Positions 1-10,779 of a stretch of DNA of 36,267 bases are shown piece after piece. The notes below the pieces were generated by a model, which saw only the letters and a program-made list of their open reading frames with translations, made no database searches and was not told where the DNA came from. This DNA is from Gnetum montanum (lineage: Eukaryota > Streptophyta > Gnetopsida > Gnetales > Gnetaceae), in contig MNCI01011864.1 of the NCBI GenBank assembly GCA_015680685.1, positions 707,204 to 743,470 on the forward strand, written 5' to 3'. The translations under genes were made by a program, and so were the position numbers. Every line of letters starts with the position of its first letter. Within the stretch, counting starts at the first letter, position 1.

Positions 1-547
1 TTTCTCTCTCACCCTTAAACTCCTAGAATGTGGTGTGAGTACGACTTGATTACGAGCATCTAAGGATGTGTACGGTTAGTCAAGGAATCGGTTACTCATC
101 GCAACGCGGAATGAGTATGACTTGATTATGAGCATTTAAGTGTGACTACTTGGTAGCCCAGTGGCATACCTAGGATCTGCGCTTGGTAATCCCAGTGGTA
201 GTCGTGCATGAGGTCCAAGATGTGTACGGTTGATCAAGGAATCAGTTGCTCGTCGCACTTAGGCTAGATTAGATTCTCTTACCCTTTTCCTCCTAGCTTA
301 GCTTAGTTAAATATTATTTTCCACTGCGTTCAGGAGTAGCGTTAGAATTAGAAAACACATCATACACCTCATCTGGACTAAACCATATGTGACAAATATA
401 ATACTAGTTCAGGTGGGAAGAAAGTGAATTTTGACCTAAGGATAACTATCTAGGTGCCACAACTAGTTCGTCTGCAGAGTTCGACTGGATCACGTGTGCT
501 ACACTTGTTTCGTATGGTTGAGTGTAGGGGTATCTCGCCACTCATCA
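1..547 (+). repeat. LTR remnant, 5' side of element B (left end cut by the window)
   Basis: The right end matches the LTR ends of the other elements: a block with ATGGTTGAGTGTAGGGGTA followed by ACTCATCA, as in element A at 2862-2897. It also carries the GGTAACCCAGTGG-type motif (151-165 and 184-198) seen in the R/U5 part of the other LTRs. Two internal segments are repeated: 37-64 with 113-140, and 65-103 with 219-257. The remnant keeps many CpG dinucleotides. It resembles the LTR at 25816-26623 only weakly, although that LTR should be its partner. The TG start, promoter and any target duplication lie outside the window. Confidence 0.7.
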
Positions 548-1933
548 CTAACATTGCTTCTTCTCATAAGGAAGATTCTCTGCACTATTTAAGAACAATT
601 CCAATCAAAGGTAAGAAGGCCAAAAACCAACCGTGCCCCAACAATGCAAAGTGATCTATACTCATATGAATGAATATGTTTTAGATCTCACCTTCATCTT
701 GCACTAGAATGAACAACTATGGTGGAGGGACATGAAGGGCAGCATCGTGTTGCCTCCTAATCAACTAGTTCTTGTGATGCTACTCCATAATCTCATGAGA
801 ATGGGCATCCAAGGGCTCAATGCTGAGTACATTGTGCAAGATCATGACTACCAAGATTATCATCCCATAGGTGCACAATGAAAGAAAGATTGACAAATAG
901 AGACTCTCTATGATGCATCAAAAGGTAAGTGGTTCACAAACCCCTTATTTCTACTAGGCCAAAAAGAAGGAGAGGATTCCTTCTTGTGGGATTCTCAATA
1001 CAAAGACTCTCCTCCCCTTCTCTTTGACAAAGGGACACTTGGAATTTATAGTTAACTGTAACTAACCCTGGTTTTGGGAAGAATGGTTCCCATGACCATG
1101 GAACCTCAAAGGAAGGGGGTCAAGGCAAGCATAATAATAAGCACCACGATAACGACAAATATGGTGATCATGGTAAGGACCAAATATGAGGGAGTAGCAA
1201 GCATCGTGCTGGTGTTGGCTCTTCTCCCTCTTTGCCTTCATCGTCCTCATCATCTTCCTCCTCTATCTTCAACTAAAGCTATAGAGGGAGAGATAGCGAT
1301 GGAGGTGATCAATGGGACAGAGATGATTGCAGATATCACTGAAGTAGTAGAGACTAGGGGTGTGGGAAATTAAGGGAGGCCCACCACAGAGAAAGAAGGG
1401 ATAGCAAGGGGCATCATAAGCATCATGGCCATCATAGGGGCCATGACAATGATGAGCCTCTTCTTATGATTAGAAACATGCTCAACATTACAGAGGTTGT
1501 AAGGATTCCAATAAGGCACGTGAAGGATAGATGGATTAAATAGTTGAACATAAATAATATCCCTAAGTTTGAAGAAGGATACAATTTTGATCCATAAAAT
1601 CATCCCCAAGCCTTTCATGATGCATGTGCCTTACAAAACATTGAGAACGAATAGCAAAAATTGAAGTTGTTCCCTAGGATACTCATCAAGGATGCTGAAA
1701 GCTGGTACTAGTCTTTAGAACTAGAATCAATCAAATAGTAAAGTATGATGCTTAAACTCTTTAGTGAAAAGTGTTAAATGTACTCCTAAGTGTCTAATCA
1801 GAGGAAGCAGATCTAAAGGTGGAAGAAAGGAACACATGAATCCTTGGATGCATCAATGGGTAAATATTACTCTGTATTGCACAGATGCCTAGGCCATGGC
1901 TATTCTCAAAAGAAGTAGTTGCGCCATATCATA
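548..1933 (+). pseudogene. Element B gag, 5' half (broken, interrupted by element A)
   Basis: This is the N-terminal part of a Ty3/gypsy Gag. About 665-960 aligns with the Gag N-terminus of element A (shared pattern NEYV...TFILH, then WWRDM, then QDHDY). About 1515-1930 aligns with the capsid core of A (FEEGYNFDP, then AFHDA, LKLFPR, SWY). Several in-frame TAG, TGA and TAA codons break it. The sequence just right of the LTR jumps into a position that in A lies about 150 bp further in, so leader and primer-binding site are missing. The reading frame continues at 15316 beyond element A. The protein would have formed the capsid of virus-like particles; this copy cannot. Confidence 0.75.
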
Positions 1934-1938
1934 GATGG
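1934..1938. repeat. Target-site duplication GATGG, left copy
   Basis: The five bases GATGG lie directly before the TGATGAAG start of element A and recur at 15316-15320 directly after its TCATCA end. A 5-bp direct duplication is normal for Ty3/gypsy integration. The flanks rejoin to a continuous gag sequence. Confidence 0.95.
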
Positions 1939-2127
1939 TGATGAAGTGTTTGTTGGTCATTGCATTTACTAGGCCACATATACAAGACCCTGTATATGCG
2001 GCCACATCGATGTGGGCCCGTATACGTGGCCCTGTCGATGCATCCTTCCATGCATCGACAAGGCCATGTATATGGGCATCCTTCCATGCGTTGACGTGGC
2101 CCCGTTTACGCGGTGCCTATTTCGGCC

Positions 2128-2135
2128 TATAAATA
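2128..2135 (+). promoter_or_regulatory. TATA box of the element A 5' LTR
   Basis: TATAAATA follows the U3 repeat cluster and precedes the AATAAA signal by about 170 bp. The same box is at 14551-14558 in the 3' LTR. It marks the likely U3/R transcription start for the genomic RNA. Confidence 0.75.
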
Positions 2136-2303
2136 AGAGGGCCTTCCGCCTCATTGAGGTATCTTTTTGTTAGTTGTAGTGAAGCTCTTGTAGTTTGTTC
2201 GTGTAGGAGATAGAATATTTTCCAAGTGCCCATAGCAGGTGTAAGAAAATTGATCGGCTCTTTATTTGAGCGTTGATGTATCTGAGCCCATTGGCGTGAC
2301 AGA

Positions 2304-2309
2304 AATAAA
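2304..2309 (+). promoter_or_regulatory. Polyadenylation signal in the element A 5' LTR
   Basis: AATAAA lies in a block conserved in all LTRs here. Counterparts are at 14727-14732 in the 3' LTR of A, 26081-26086 in B and 27672-27677 (minus strand) in C. In the 3' LTR this block would end the transcript. Confidence 0.6.
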
Positions 2310-2898
2310 GACGAACTCTTCAAGCATTCCTTGCAGCATTTGGACTTAGTCATTTACTACATTTAATAGCTTAATATTTATATGCTTTGATAATTACTTA
2401 AGTTTCTCCTATTATTAGTTTAATCGCTATCACTCATTTATAGTTCATAGAAACCATAAGTACGACCATCTTGAACGTAAATCCAACACTTGGTAACCCA
2501 GTGACACCTAACGTCTGGTAACCCAGTAGTGGTTAGGAAATGCTCAGGACGTGCTCGGAAGATGGGATTAGATACTTATGCTAGAAATAGTTAAGATACA
2601 GATTAGGATAATTATAGGTTAGATAATATTTCATTTCATTCCTTACTTTCCGTACCTTAATTACATGCCAAAAGATAAAGTAAAGACTATAAAAATCAGT
2701 TGCCTCAATCTCACTTAACCATTGCCACTAGATACTCACAAGTGAGGTTGAGAAGACAATGACCATTCTAAGAAAGAGTTTTGCTGGTTAGAGGTTTGGT
2801 GTATGTTAAGTGCTTATAGTCTATGAAATTCGACCGAGTCATGTGTGAATGCCCGTGATTCGCATGGTTGGGCGTAGGGGTACCTAGCCACTCATCAT

Positions 2899-2919
2899 TG
2901 GTGCCATTGTTGAGGATTG
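2899..2919 (+). other. Primer-binding site, complementary to the 3' end of tRNA-Asp
   Basis: One base after the LTR, TGGTGCCATTGTTGAGGAT matches the complement of the plant tRNA-Asp 3' end (TGGCGCCGTTGCCGGGGAT, known from other plants). About 15 of 21 positions match. Every mismatch is C to T or G to A, as expected from deamination of an originally exact site. Confidence 0.85.
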
Positions 2920-3062
2920 TTAGTCTTACATGCATCATCTAACCTTAGTAAAATTATCATACATGTCGTTGGAACGGACCCAGGATAGTGACATTTACGC
3001 ACGCTAGGAAAATTAAAGTAAACGTAAGGTACATTGATTAAATGGATCATCTAACATCCAAT

Positions 3063-5540
3063 ATGACTTCTTCTCACAGGCGAGATGTATCCAACCCACC
3101 GGTGCCACAAGAATGTTGGGTGGTATACAAGCATCTTGATGAATATGTCCCTAACTTCACATTCATCCTACATTAGGATGAGCATCTATGATGGTGGGAC
3201 ATGGAGGGCAACATCATACTACCACCTGACTGATCGGCTCTTGGAATGCTATTTCACAATCTTGCCAGATTAAGCATCCAGGACCATGGAGTGGAGTACG
3301 TTATGGAGGACCATGACTACCCAAACTATCATTCCACTAAGGCTCAACAAGCACGAGACTAGTAGCAGGCAGAAAGATATGAACACTTGAAGGGGAAATA
3401 ATTCAGTATTCCCTTATTCTTGCAAGGGCAGCAGGATGATGGGGAACCCATCTTTCATGATTTCCATTCGGCCAAACTTCCTCTGGGATAGTAGATCCTT
3501 CAGTCCATCATCCAGAATAAGCCTCGAAGTGACCAAGATCCTCAAGGGGATGGAGGGTCACGTAGCAAGGATGGGCAGGATGATTGAGCTCGTCATCAGG
3601 GTAGAGGGGGAGATCGACACCGGAGTGGTGGCGATTCTTCTCCCTCTTCTGCATCCTCTCGGTCTCCTATACCTTCATCTAGTTTAGGCTCTGATTGTAA
3701 CTGGGTTAGAAAGGAGTGAAAGAATAGTGGTTGAAAGGATCGAAAGGGACAATATGAGGAAATGCGTGACCAATCGTGCAATGCTTGCCATCATGAAAGA
3801 AGGGGTAGCTGGAATCGTCACAGACATCATGATCCTTAGCAGGACTATGACTCAGATTAGCCATTGTTGGTTACTTGGAGCATGCTCTAGATCGCCGAGG
3901 CAGTTCAGATTCCTAGTAGGCACGTGAAGGATAGCCGAATCAAGCGTGCTGATATGAACAACATCCCTAGATTTGAAAGGGGATACAACTGTGATCCACA
4001 AACTCATCTGCAGGCGTTCCATGATGCCTACACCCTGCAAAACATTGATAATGATTGGCAGAAGCTGAAGTTGTTCCCTCGCACACTCATCAAGGAAGCA
4101 AAAAACTGGTACCGGTCTTTGGAACCAGAATCAATCAGAAGATGGAGTACAATGCTTGAGATTTTTAATGACAAGTATCAAAAGTACTCTAGAGTGGCGA
4201 ATCTAAGATGTCAGATCTAAGGGTGGAAGTAAGGTAATCATGAACGCTTGGATGCAGCCATGAGTAGGTATTATTCATTGCTACTTCGATGCCCTGGTCA
4301 TGGCTACTCTCAGCGGGCACAACTTCATCACATCATTGATGGGCTCTGCTTTGAAATGCGAAAGACCCTTGGTGTGTATGCCCAAGGATGACTGTCGGAA
4401 CTAAGGGCCCATCAACTACAGTGCCTGATTGAGCAAGTAGCCAAGAAAGAAGGGAAACTTAGAAAGAAGGAGAGTGTAAAAGAATTCAATCGGGATCCCT
4501 CCCTCAGAAAGAGGGATGTTCGATTTTTCGAAGATGAGGAGGAATCACCATTAGAAGTAGCGGTGAACCAAAAAACCTTGTCATTGCAAAAGTTTGCATA
4601 TGAAATTTCGGCAAAGGTTGACAAGATGTGGGACTCTTTGGACAAAAAATTCCAAAGTGTACTAAAAATTGCAGAAGAGTCCAGAGAACAACATAATGAT
4701 TATGATCGGAGTAGGAAGAAGGAAGCTAAACACGCCCAACATAAGGGTAAGGGCAAAGTGGCTATAGCAGAATAGGTTGCAGACTCCGACACGGAGGAGG
4801 ACGATGAATGTGGCATATGCCAGTACGAACATCCTAAGGGGTGTTGTTCGGTGGTGTCACATCTCTAAGAGTCTGGGATGTACGCGTTGAATCCTTGCTT
4901 GGTGAGGCAGAAAACACCCTGAAGATTACCTTACCCACAAGGAAATTCCAGGCAGTTCCACCAACAGCAAGGATATTATCCAAGTGGAATGCCACCACAA
5001 CCTTATGAATACTTTTAGCAGTGGCAGCACCCACAAGCGTGGGGGATGTCGCCTTCAAGGTAGCAATACCCTTACCGATAACCAGATCCCTATGGGTACT
5101 ACGTTCAGCAACCAGTCTCTCCACAGGACTTTTCCTGCCACACTGTATTTCAGAATTATTACCACCCCTCAGAATATTTTTGACCACAATCTCCATCACT
5201 AAGGGGGAAAGCCCACATCTTTACTACCCTCCATCACCTTCTCATGCCGTTCCTTCTCCACAACACCCCACTCAACTACCGCTTGCTCCACCTATGCAAG
5301 GGGAGATACTGCCATAGCCATAGCAACGAAACGCTACGAGGGCTGTCAACCTACAACCGACACCTCAACCAAGTGGACCGGAACCCAAACCACGAAAACG
5401 TCCTTTTTTTCGATCCAATAATCTGAACATACCCTCACATACACTTATGGCTGGTGCCTCTGAGCCTCAAATTGCCTCCACTATTCCACCACTTGAGCAC
5501 CCTTCAAATTAAACACCCTCCAACGTACAAACGGTCATGC
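3063..5540 (+). pseudogene. Element A gag (capsid/nucleocapsid), broken
   Basis: The likely start is the ATG at 3063 (MTSSHRRDVS), whose frame runs on to the capsid core and the zinc knuckle. The N-terminal block (3063-3480) is shared with element B. The retrotransposon Gag core spans about 3905-4460 (FERGYNCDP, then AFHDAYTLQNI, LKLFPR, NWYRSLEP, LRAHQLQ). A charged linker follows, then a short zinc-knuckle-like motif CGICQYEHPKGC near 4813-4848 and a Tyr/Pro/Gln-rich tail to about 5430. Several in-frame stops replace Gln, Arg or Trp codons. One small indel near 5200 shifts the frame. Gag and pol were probably one continuous ORF. The product would build the cytoplasmic particle in which reverse transcription occurs. 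Confidence 0.85.
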
Positions 5541-6000
5541 TCACACATGTAGTGACCGACTGGATAAAGGTAGGTCATCTTCCCCGGAAATTCACTGATT
5601 TGGGAAGCCCCCTCATCTATCTTTAGGTGGCAGTAAATGAGTTGTGTAAAGCTTTTCTGCACTCAGGGTCAAGGGTCAATTTGATCTCTCATGACATGTA
5701 CAAGAACTGGAACCTGCCCTCGCTAAAGAAGAGTAACATTCGGCTCGAGCTGGCATACCAATCCATCATCGTCCCCTTGGGATTGGTGGAGGATATTGTG
5801 ACCACTGTTTGTGGGTGGTCCTATCATGCCGATTTCCTTATCATCCATGTGGAGAATTGCAAGGGGAACTTCCCAATCATAATGGGAAGAGCCCAGCTGA
5901 GCACGGTGGATGCAAGACTTGGACTTTGAGATCTTTCCCTTGAAATTTCAAAGGAAAATTCTTTTGGAAAGATTGAGAAGAAGCACATTCCAGGCATCGT
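5541..6000 (+). pseudogene. Element A retropepsin-like aspartic protease, broken
   Basis: The ORF at 5627-5929 has the retropepsin pattern: a flap/active-site strand reading HSGSRVNLISHDMY, then LVEDIVTTVCGW, then FPIIMGRAQLSTVDARLGL. The family uses D-S/T-G at the active site. Here the Asp position reads His (HSG), so the copy would be inactive even without its stops. A TAG precedes the first strand and a TGA follows LGL. The segment continues towards RT in the same frame. In life it would cut Gag-Pol into its mature proteins. Confidence 0.8.
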
Positions 6001-6319
6001 GTACAACGACTCAGGGTGCAACTGTGTGCAATAGTTATGGTCTACTAAGCGGACATCCATTCAAGCATGCAGTCAGTGTACTGAAGAATCACTCGTCCAA
6101 CAGTGCCTATATGCAACAGCCACCAATCAAGAGGGCACCCAGTGGTTGACAGCTAACCCTGCTAGTAGCGCAATATGCATGGAACCATCTGAGAGGCTTG
6201 TATAAGCCTATGTAGAAAGCATGGATGAAATGGAAGAGGTTCATCAATAGGTTTCCATTATTTATGACCATGATGATTAGGGGAACCTGCAAATCCTTGA
6301 AAATTTCAAACAAGAGCCC

Positions 6320-7380
6320 ATGGAACTCAAGTCCTTACCAGCTCACTTAGAATATGCATTTTTGCGAAATGGAAAGCCAGTAATTATCAATGCCACCCTT
6401 GCTCTGAAACAGAAGAAAAAGTTGTTGAAGGTGGTGAAAAAATGGGATGCTGCATTTGCATGGTCATATCCTGAGTTAACTGGAGTTGATCCTCGGGTCT
6501 GCCAACATTGGATCTATATTGACCCCTCCATGAAGCCACGATGATAGCCACAAAGAGGATTGAACCCCAAACTGAAGTAGGTCGTCAAAGATGAAATCGA
6601 ATAGTTGCTAAAAGTGGGGTTCATCTAGTTTATTGCTGATAGCGAATGGGTCAGCCCACTCGTTATTATGTCGAAGAAAGGTGGCAAATGGAGGGTCTGT
6701 ATTGATTTCCAATTGCTCAACATGGCTACCTTCAAGGATCACTTTCCACTCCCATTTGTGGACCAGGTGTTGGAGACCATTGTAGGGCACCGCTATTACA
6801 AATTTTTGGATGGTTATAGTGGCTATAACCAAATCAAATTGCACCAGAGGACTAGGCCAAAACAACTTTCACAAGTCCATGGGGGACTTTCACATACAAG
6901 AAGATGCCTTTTGGCCTATGTAATGCACCTGCCATGTTCCAACGCCTTGTCCTCAGCATCTTCCAGCAACAAATTAGCAATGGGGTAGAAGTCTTCATGG
7001 ATGACTTCTCTACCTATGGGGCCACATTCAAGCAAGCCTTGGACCATCTTGAGCAGGTTTTGAAAAGGTGTGTAGACACTAATTTGCGGCTCAATTCGCA
7101 AAAAAGCGATTTAATGGTCCAAGAAGGCATTGCGCTGGGGCATCACATCTCACAGACAGGGATTAGTGTGGATCCTAAAAAGATCAGGGTCATTCAAGGA
7201 ATCACTCGACAACCAAGCATCGTAAAAGATGTTCAGTCATTTCTTGGCCACATTGGTTACTATCGGCGCTTCATTGAAAACTTCTCAAAGATCGCCAAGC
7301 CATTGGTAGAACTTACAAAGAAAGACGTTCCGTTCATCTGGACCAAGGAATGTGAATCTGCATTCCAATTTCTTAAATAG
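6320..7380 (+). pseudogene. Element A reverse transcriptase, broken
   Basis: Blocks appear in family order: RGLNPKLK then the WVSPLVIMSKKGGKWR block (about 6555-6700), LPFVDQVLE, FLDGYSGYNQI, then MPFGLCNAPAMFQR (from 6904), the catalytic VEVFMDDFSTYG (Asp-Asp codons at 7000-7005), VLKRC, GHHIS and SFLGHIGYYRRFI. The frame changes once near 6835 by a 1-bp loss, and TAG codons occur at 6630, 6865 and 7378. The VFMDDFS box and the block before the RT are typical of Athila-like elements. It would copy the genomic RNA into cDNA inside the particle. Confidence 0.93.
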
Positions 7381-7832
7381 AAACTCGTAGAAACTCCAGT
7401 TCTACAGGCACCTTATTGGTCTAGGCCCTTACACATCATGATGGATGCATCTTATTATGCCTTGGGAGCCGTGGTTACATAGTGTGATGATTAGAAACGT
7501 CCATACTATATCCACTGTGCAAGTCGTAGCATTGTGGGTGCTTAGCTTAACTACATCACCACCGAAAAGGAGTTGATGGCAGTGGTGTTCGCCTTGGAAA
7601 AATTTTGACACTATGTGCTTGGATATAAGGTGTTTGTGCATACTAACCACAGTGCTATTCGGTTCTTGATGAACAAACCAACGATGAGCCCCCGCATCAT
7701 CCGGTGGCTGGTGATTCTTTAGGAGTTTGATCTCACCATGGTAGATTGGAAGGGGACCGAGAATGTGGTTGTTGACCACTTGTTTTGATTGCAATGGGAT
7801 TACGTAGAAGAGGAGGAGCCCCTCTCTGACCA
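7381..7832 (+). pseudogene. Element A RNase H domain, broken
   Basis: It follows RT in the same frame. The first acidic block reads IMMDASYYALGAVV, the second TEKELMAVVFALEKF, and the third VFVHTNHSAIRFLMNK. Relatives read HTDHSA in the third block, and C keeps that Asp, so A has Asp to Asn by G to A. Stops at TAG (three or more, at Gln positions) and TGA (at an Arg position before HYVLGY) break it. Its role is to degrade the RNA strand during cDNA synthesis. Only one RNase H is visible, unlike Tat-lineage elements with two. Confidence 0.88.
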
Positions 7833-9243
7833 ATTTCCAGATGAACTCCTCTTCGCAGGAGCAGTCAATCTGCCAGTGCCCAAGGAATCACCTTGGTTCA
7901 ACCACAACCTCACCTACCTCACCACTCAAGAGTTTTCAAAGGAGTGGAACCATTGGCAGAAAAAATAGTTTCTCCATAAGGCCAAGTGTTTTATGGAAAT
8001 CAATGGCCACCTTTACAAGGTGTGCCCAGATGGGCTGGTTCGATGGTGCATCCATGATGATGATACGCTGCGCGTCCTCCAAGATGCTTACGAGGGTCCT
8101 TGTGGGGGCCACTATGCTAGACGCTGCACAACCATTAAGATCCTGCTTGCAGGATATTACTGGCCCACAATCTTCAGGGATGCACAATGGTTTGCCCACT
8201 CCTGCGATCGATGCCAGAGAGACGGTGGGATGACTGCACGGATGGAGGGACCTTAACAGTGGATCCAACCACTAGAGCCCTTCGACATCTGGGGCATTGA
8301 CTTCATGGTGCCCATCACACCCCTATCCAATGGAAAGGCATACATCATCGTAGCCATGGACTACTACACCAAGTGGGCAGAGGTGGCAGTCGTTGTTGTC
8401 TGTTCTTTAAACACCGCCACACAATTTGTCCAACAAAAAATCGTCAACAGGTTTGGAGTGCCACATGCACTCATATCTGATAATGGCACTCATTTCACAA
8501 GTGCCACTTTTCGAAAACTCATGCAGCACTTAGGGGTCACCCACAAATTTACAACACCCTATAACCCCCAAGCCAGCAGGCAGGCCGAAGTCACCAATAG
8601 GGAGATCACCAGGATCCTTACCCGAACCATTTGCAAATATAGGAGGGATTGGAGCACCAAACTCAACAATGCCCTTTGGGCCTATCGCTCCACCTGAAAA
8701 CTTCCTATAGGGTACTCTTCCTATGAGTTAGTGTATGAAAAGTTACTAAAACTTCCAATCCAGGCAGAACTCTGGACACTATCCATAGCCAGTGACTTAG
8801 GCCTTGACCTACCGCTAGCACAACGTGAACGACTTATCAACTTAAGTGTGCTAGTTGAGAATTGCTTAGTGGCCCTATCCTCAAATGAGATCCACAAGGC
8901 CTACAATAAAAAATGACATGATCTTAGGATCTGGAAGGTCACATTCAAACGTGGAGATAAGGTGTTATATTGGAACCCGTCACATGTATCTCAACCGATC
9001 AAGTTTCAAACACTGTGGGAGGGACCTTACATTATCTCCGAAACCTTCCCATCTGGGGCCTTGCTTATCCACAAACGTGAGGACCCCACAAGAATGCAGT
9101 TGGTTAACTAGCAACAACTGAAACCTCTCTGTGAACTCCACTTAACCAGTGCTACCACCTCATCATCACCTAGACAACCTTGTTCCATTTTTCGCGTCTC
9201 CTCCTTTCCACCCAGTCGTGGGGGAGATAGTCATCCCTGCTAA
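7833..9243 (+). pseudogene. Element A integrase, broken
   Basis: The HHCC zinc-binding part is near 8080-8220 (GGHY, then FAHSCDRCQR). The first His has become Tyr (DAYEG here, DAHEG in element C). The catalytic core follows D,D-35-E: Asp at 8299 (GIDFM), Asp at 8479 (ISDNGTHF) and Glu at 8587 (QAEVTNRE), with 35 residues between the last two. The C-terminal region has the GDKVLYWNP and LWEGPYII blocks. There is no chromodomain. The frame ends with TAA at 9241-9243 after SRGGDSHPC, a tail also recognisable in B. Stops include TAA before QWIQP, TGA at a Trp and TAG before QQLKP. It would insert the cDNA into the chromosome. Confidence 0.92.
9214..9234 (+). other. Conserved G-run at the end of pol (possible internal polypurine tract)
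   Basis: AGTCGTGGGGGAGATAGTCA resembles the box before the 3' LTR (AGTCATGGGGGTA). Counterparts lie at the pol end of B (20886-20908) and C (32884-32903, minus strand). The run also encodes the pol tail, so protein conservation may be the whole reason. Confidence 0.35.
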
Positions 9244-10779
9244 TCCATTTCACTACACCCCTCACTATTTTGTAATTTTTTATTTTTTGTTTTACACTTT
9301 TTTATTTTTCAACATCATTCATACGTTTGCCAATTCTTGTTAATTTGTTTTCCTTTCTTTAATTATTTTCCATTTCTATTTGTGTGTTTCATTTTCACGT
9401 GATCGTTAATAGGTCATCTTATTGTCATCAGATGTTTGGCGTGGATGGTTTTCGTTGTGATGGGTCATGTTCAATAGTCCACCTAGTTATTTGGCTCCCA
9501 TCCTTGCATGGTTTTCCTTGGACTTTACCTCTATTTTCAACTCATACAATCGGTAGTGAGTCCACATCATCCACCCATTCACCCACTCCATAGTTTTTCT
9601 TTTGTTGGAAACATGCAACCCCTTCTCTTAAAAACATTGTAATTAATGTGTGACTTGTGTAGTTCCCAGACTCGGGGATGACCTAATGGTTTGAATTGGG
9701 TGTGACTTCAAGGGAAACACAACATTCGTCACCCTCTTCTGTCCCCTGGGTTGTCAGTGTGTTCTTATGGATTTCTTACCACTCCATGTCCTTCTCTGCA
9801 AGGAAGTCACTGGGCAATTTGACCTTGCATGGTGTGGTCCTCACTGAAATTTTTTTTTAAAAAAACAAATAAACATGAGGATTCAAAGCACACCACCCCT
9901 TGGTCAAATGCATGCAAACAAGCATGGGTCTTTGGATGGTGTGGTTCCCACGAAATAACAAGACAATGAAGAAAATAAAAGCATCACTATGTGGGAATTC
10001 AAAGCACACCCCTTAGATCGCCTCTCACGGGCCACCAAAACAAGTTATGGGCCTCAGCTATCCCCTCTAACTTCACCCCATTTCACTTCCTTCTTCTCAC
10101 GCCTATTGGAGTGCTAGTTTCCTATGGGTACACTCTGCTACTTGGTGGATAGATGGGGCTTCGCCTATTGCTGCGAAGTCACTGTATGTGGTTGGTTTTG
10201 GGTATGAACTCAGGAACGCTCCTACCAGGTCACTTAACCACAAATTCACACGAGGTTTCACATGACCAATGATTGGAATTCCACTCCTCTTTCTCTCTCT
10301 CTCACACTTCTCTTCCGAACTCACCTCACTGCCCATCTTATGTTTTGAAAGATCATTGTGATTTCCATGTACTACTAATGCCTTGGCGGGATCTCTTGGG
10401 TAGGAGTATTAACTTGTGAGCACCATTTCTTGACCCCGGGGCCCACGGACCCTAGTGTTGAGGATATGCAGGGGCTACTAAGGCTATTTCCTGCTATGGG
10501 GAGGATCCACCTACATATTCTTGGTCTCGCTTGTTAAGTCTCCCATCCTTTGGATTTCATGGTTGATTGTTTTTAGGGTCCCATCACTTGATTTCCTCTC
10601 CATGGAGTTCTTTCTCACCACGTTCTCCAAACTTTGACTCTTTTTCTAGCCCAAGTTACCTTCCTCGTGTCCGCAATCGCATTCCCAATCTCTTACACTC
10701 TTCAACCGCCCCAATTTGGCGTTTTAAATTTATTTTTTTGGGCTTTTTGTGGGCTGGTCAACGTTGATCAATGGGTGCA
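9244..10779 (+). other. Element A noncoding spacer between pol and the internal promoter
   Basis: I find no ORF with family resemblance here. It opens with a T-rich tract (about 9268-9380), also present after pol in B (20936-21080) and C (32640-32870 on the minus strand). Later blocks align loosely with B, for example the stretch ending ATTCAAAGCACACC. In A that block is present twice (9827-9894 and 9934-10010). A short CT repeat lies at about 10288-10303. Confidence 0.6.
9827..10010 (+). repeat. Imperfect tandem duplication in the element A spacer
   Basis: The words ATGGTGTGGT and ATTCAAAGCACACC occur in the same order at 9827-9894 and 9934-10010. Element B has a single copy at about 21497-21565, so the duplication is specific to A. 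Confidence 0.7.

Larger units (their letters stand above)
1939..2897 (+). repeat. 5' LTR of element A
   Basis: It starts TGATGAAG and ends TCATCA, a 6-bp terminal inverted repeat. U3 carries a cluster of short repeats (about 1974-2115) built from GTATACGTGGCCC and TCGATGCATCC-like words. A TATA box (2128-2135) and an AATAAA signal (2304-2309) follow. The motif GGTAACCCAGT occurs twice, near 2490 and 2517. Outside the U3 cluster it is by eye roughly 90% identical to 14381-15315; the cluster itself differs strongly between the two copies. Confidence 0.95.

Noticed and set aside
37-257. Repeats at the left end as a CRISPR-like or satellite array
   Set aside because: There are only two copies of each segment at unequal spacing, inside an LTR.
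1074-1373. ORF of 99 codons as an independent gene
   Set aside because: It lies across the degraded Gag linker of element B in a different frame and has no counterpart in A.
4834-5199. 121-codon minus-strand ORF
   Set aside because: It is the antisense of the Gln/Pro/Tyr-rich Gag tail of element A.
7429-7833. 134-codon minus-strand ORF
   Set aside because: It is antisense to the RNase H domain of A, whose motifs are clear on the plus strand.
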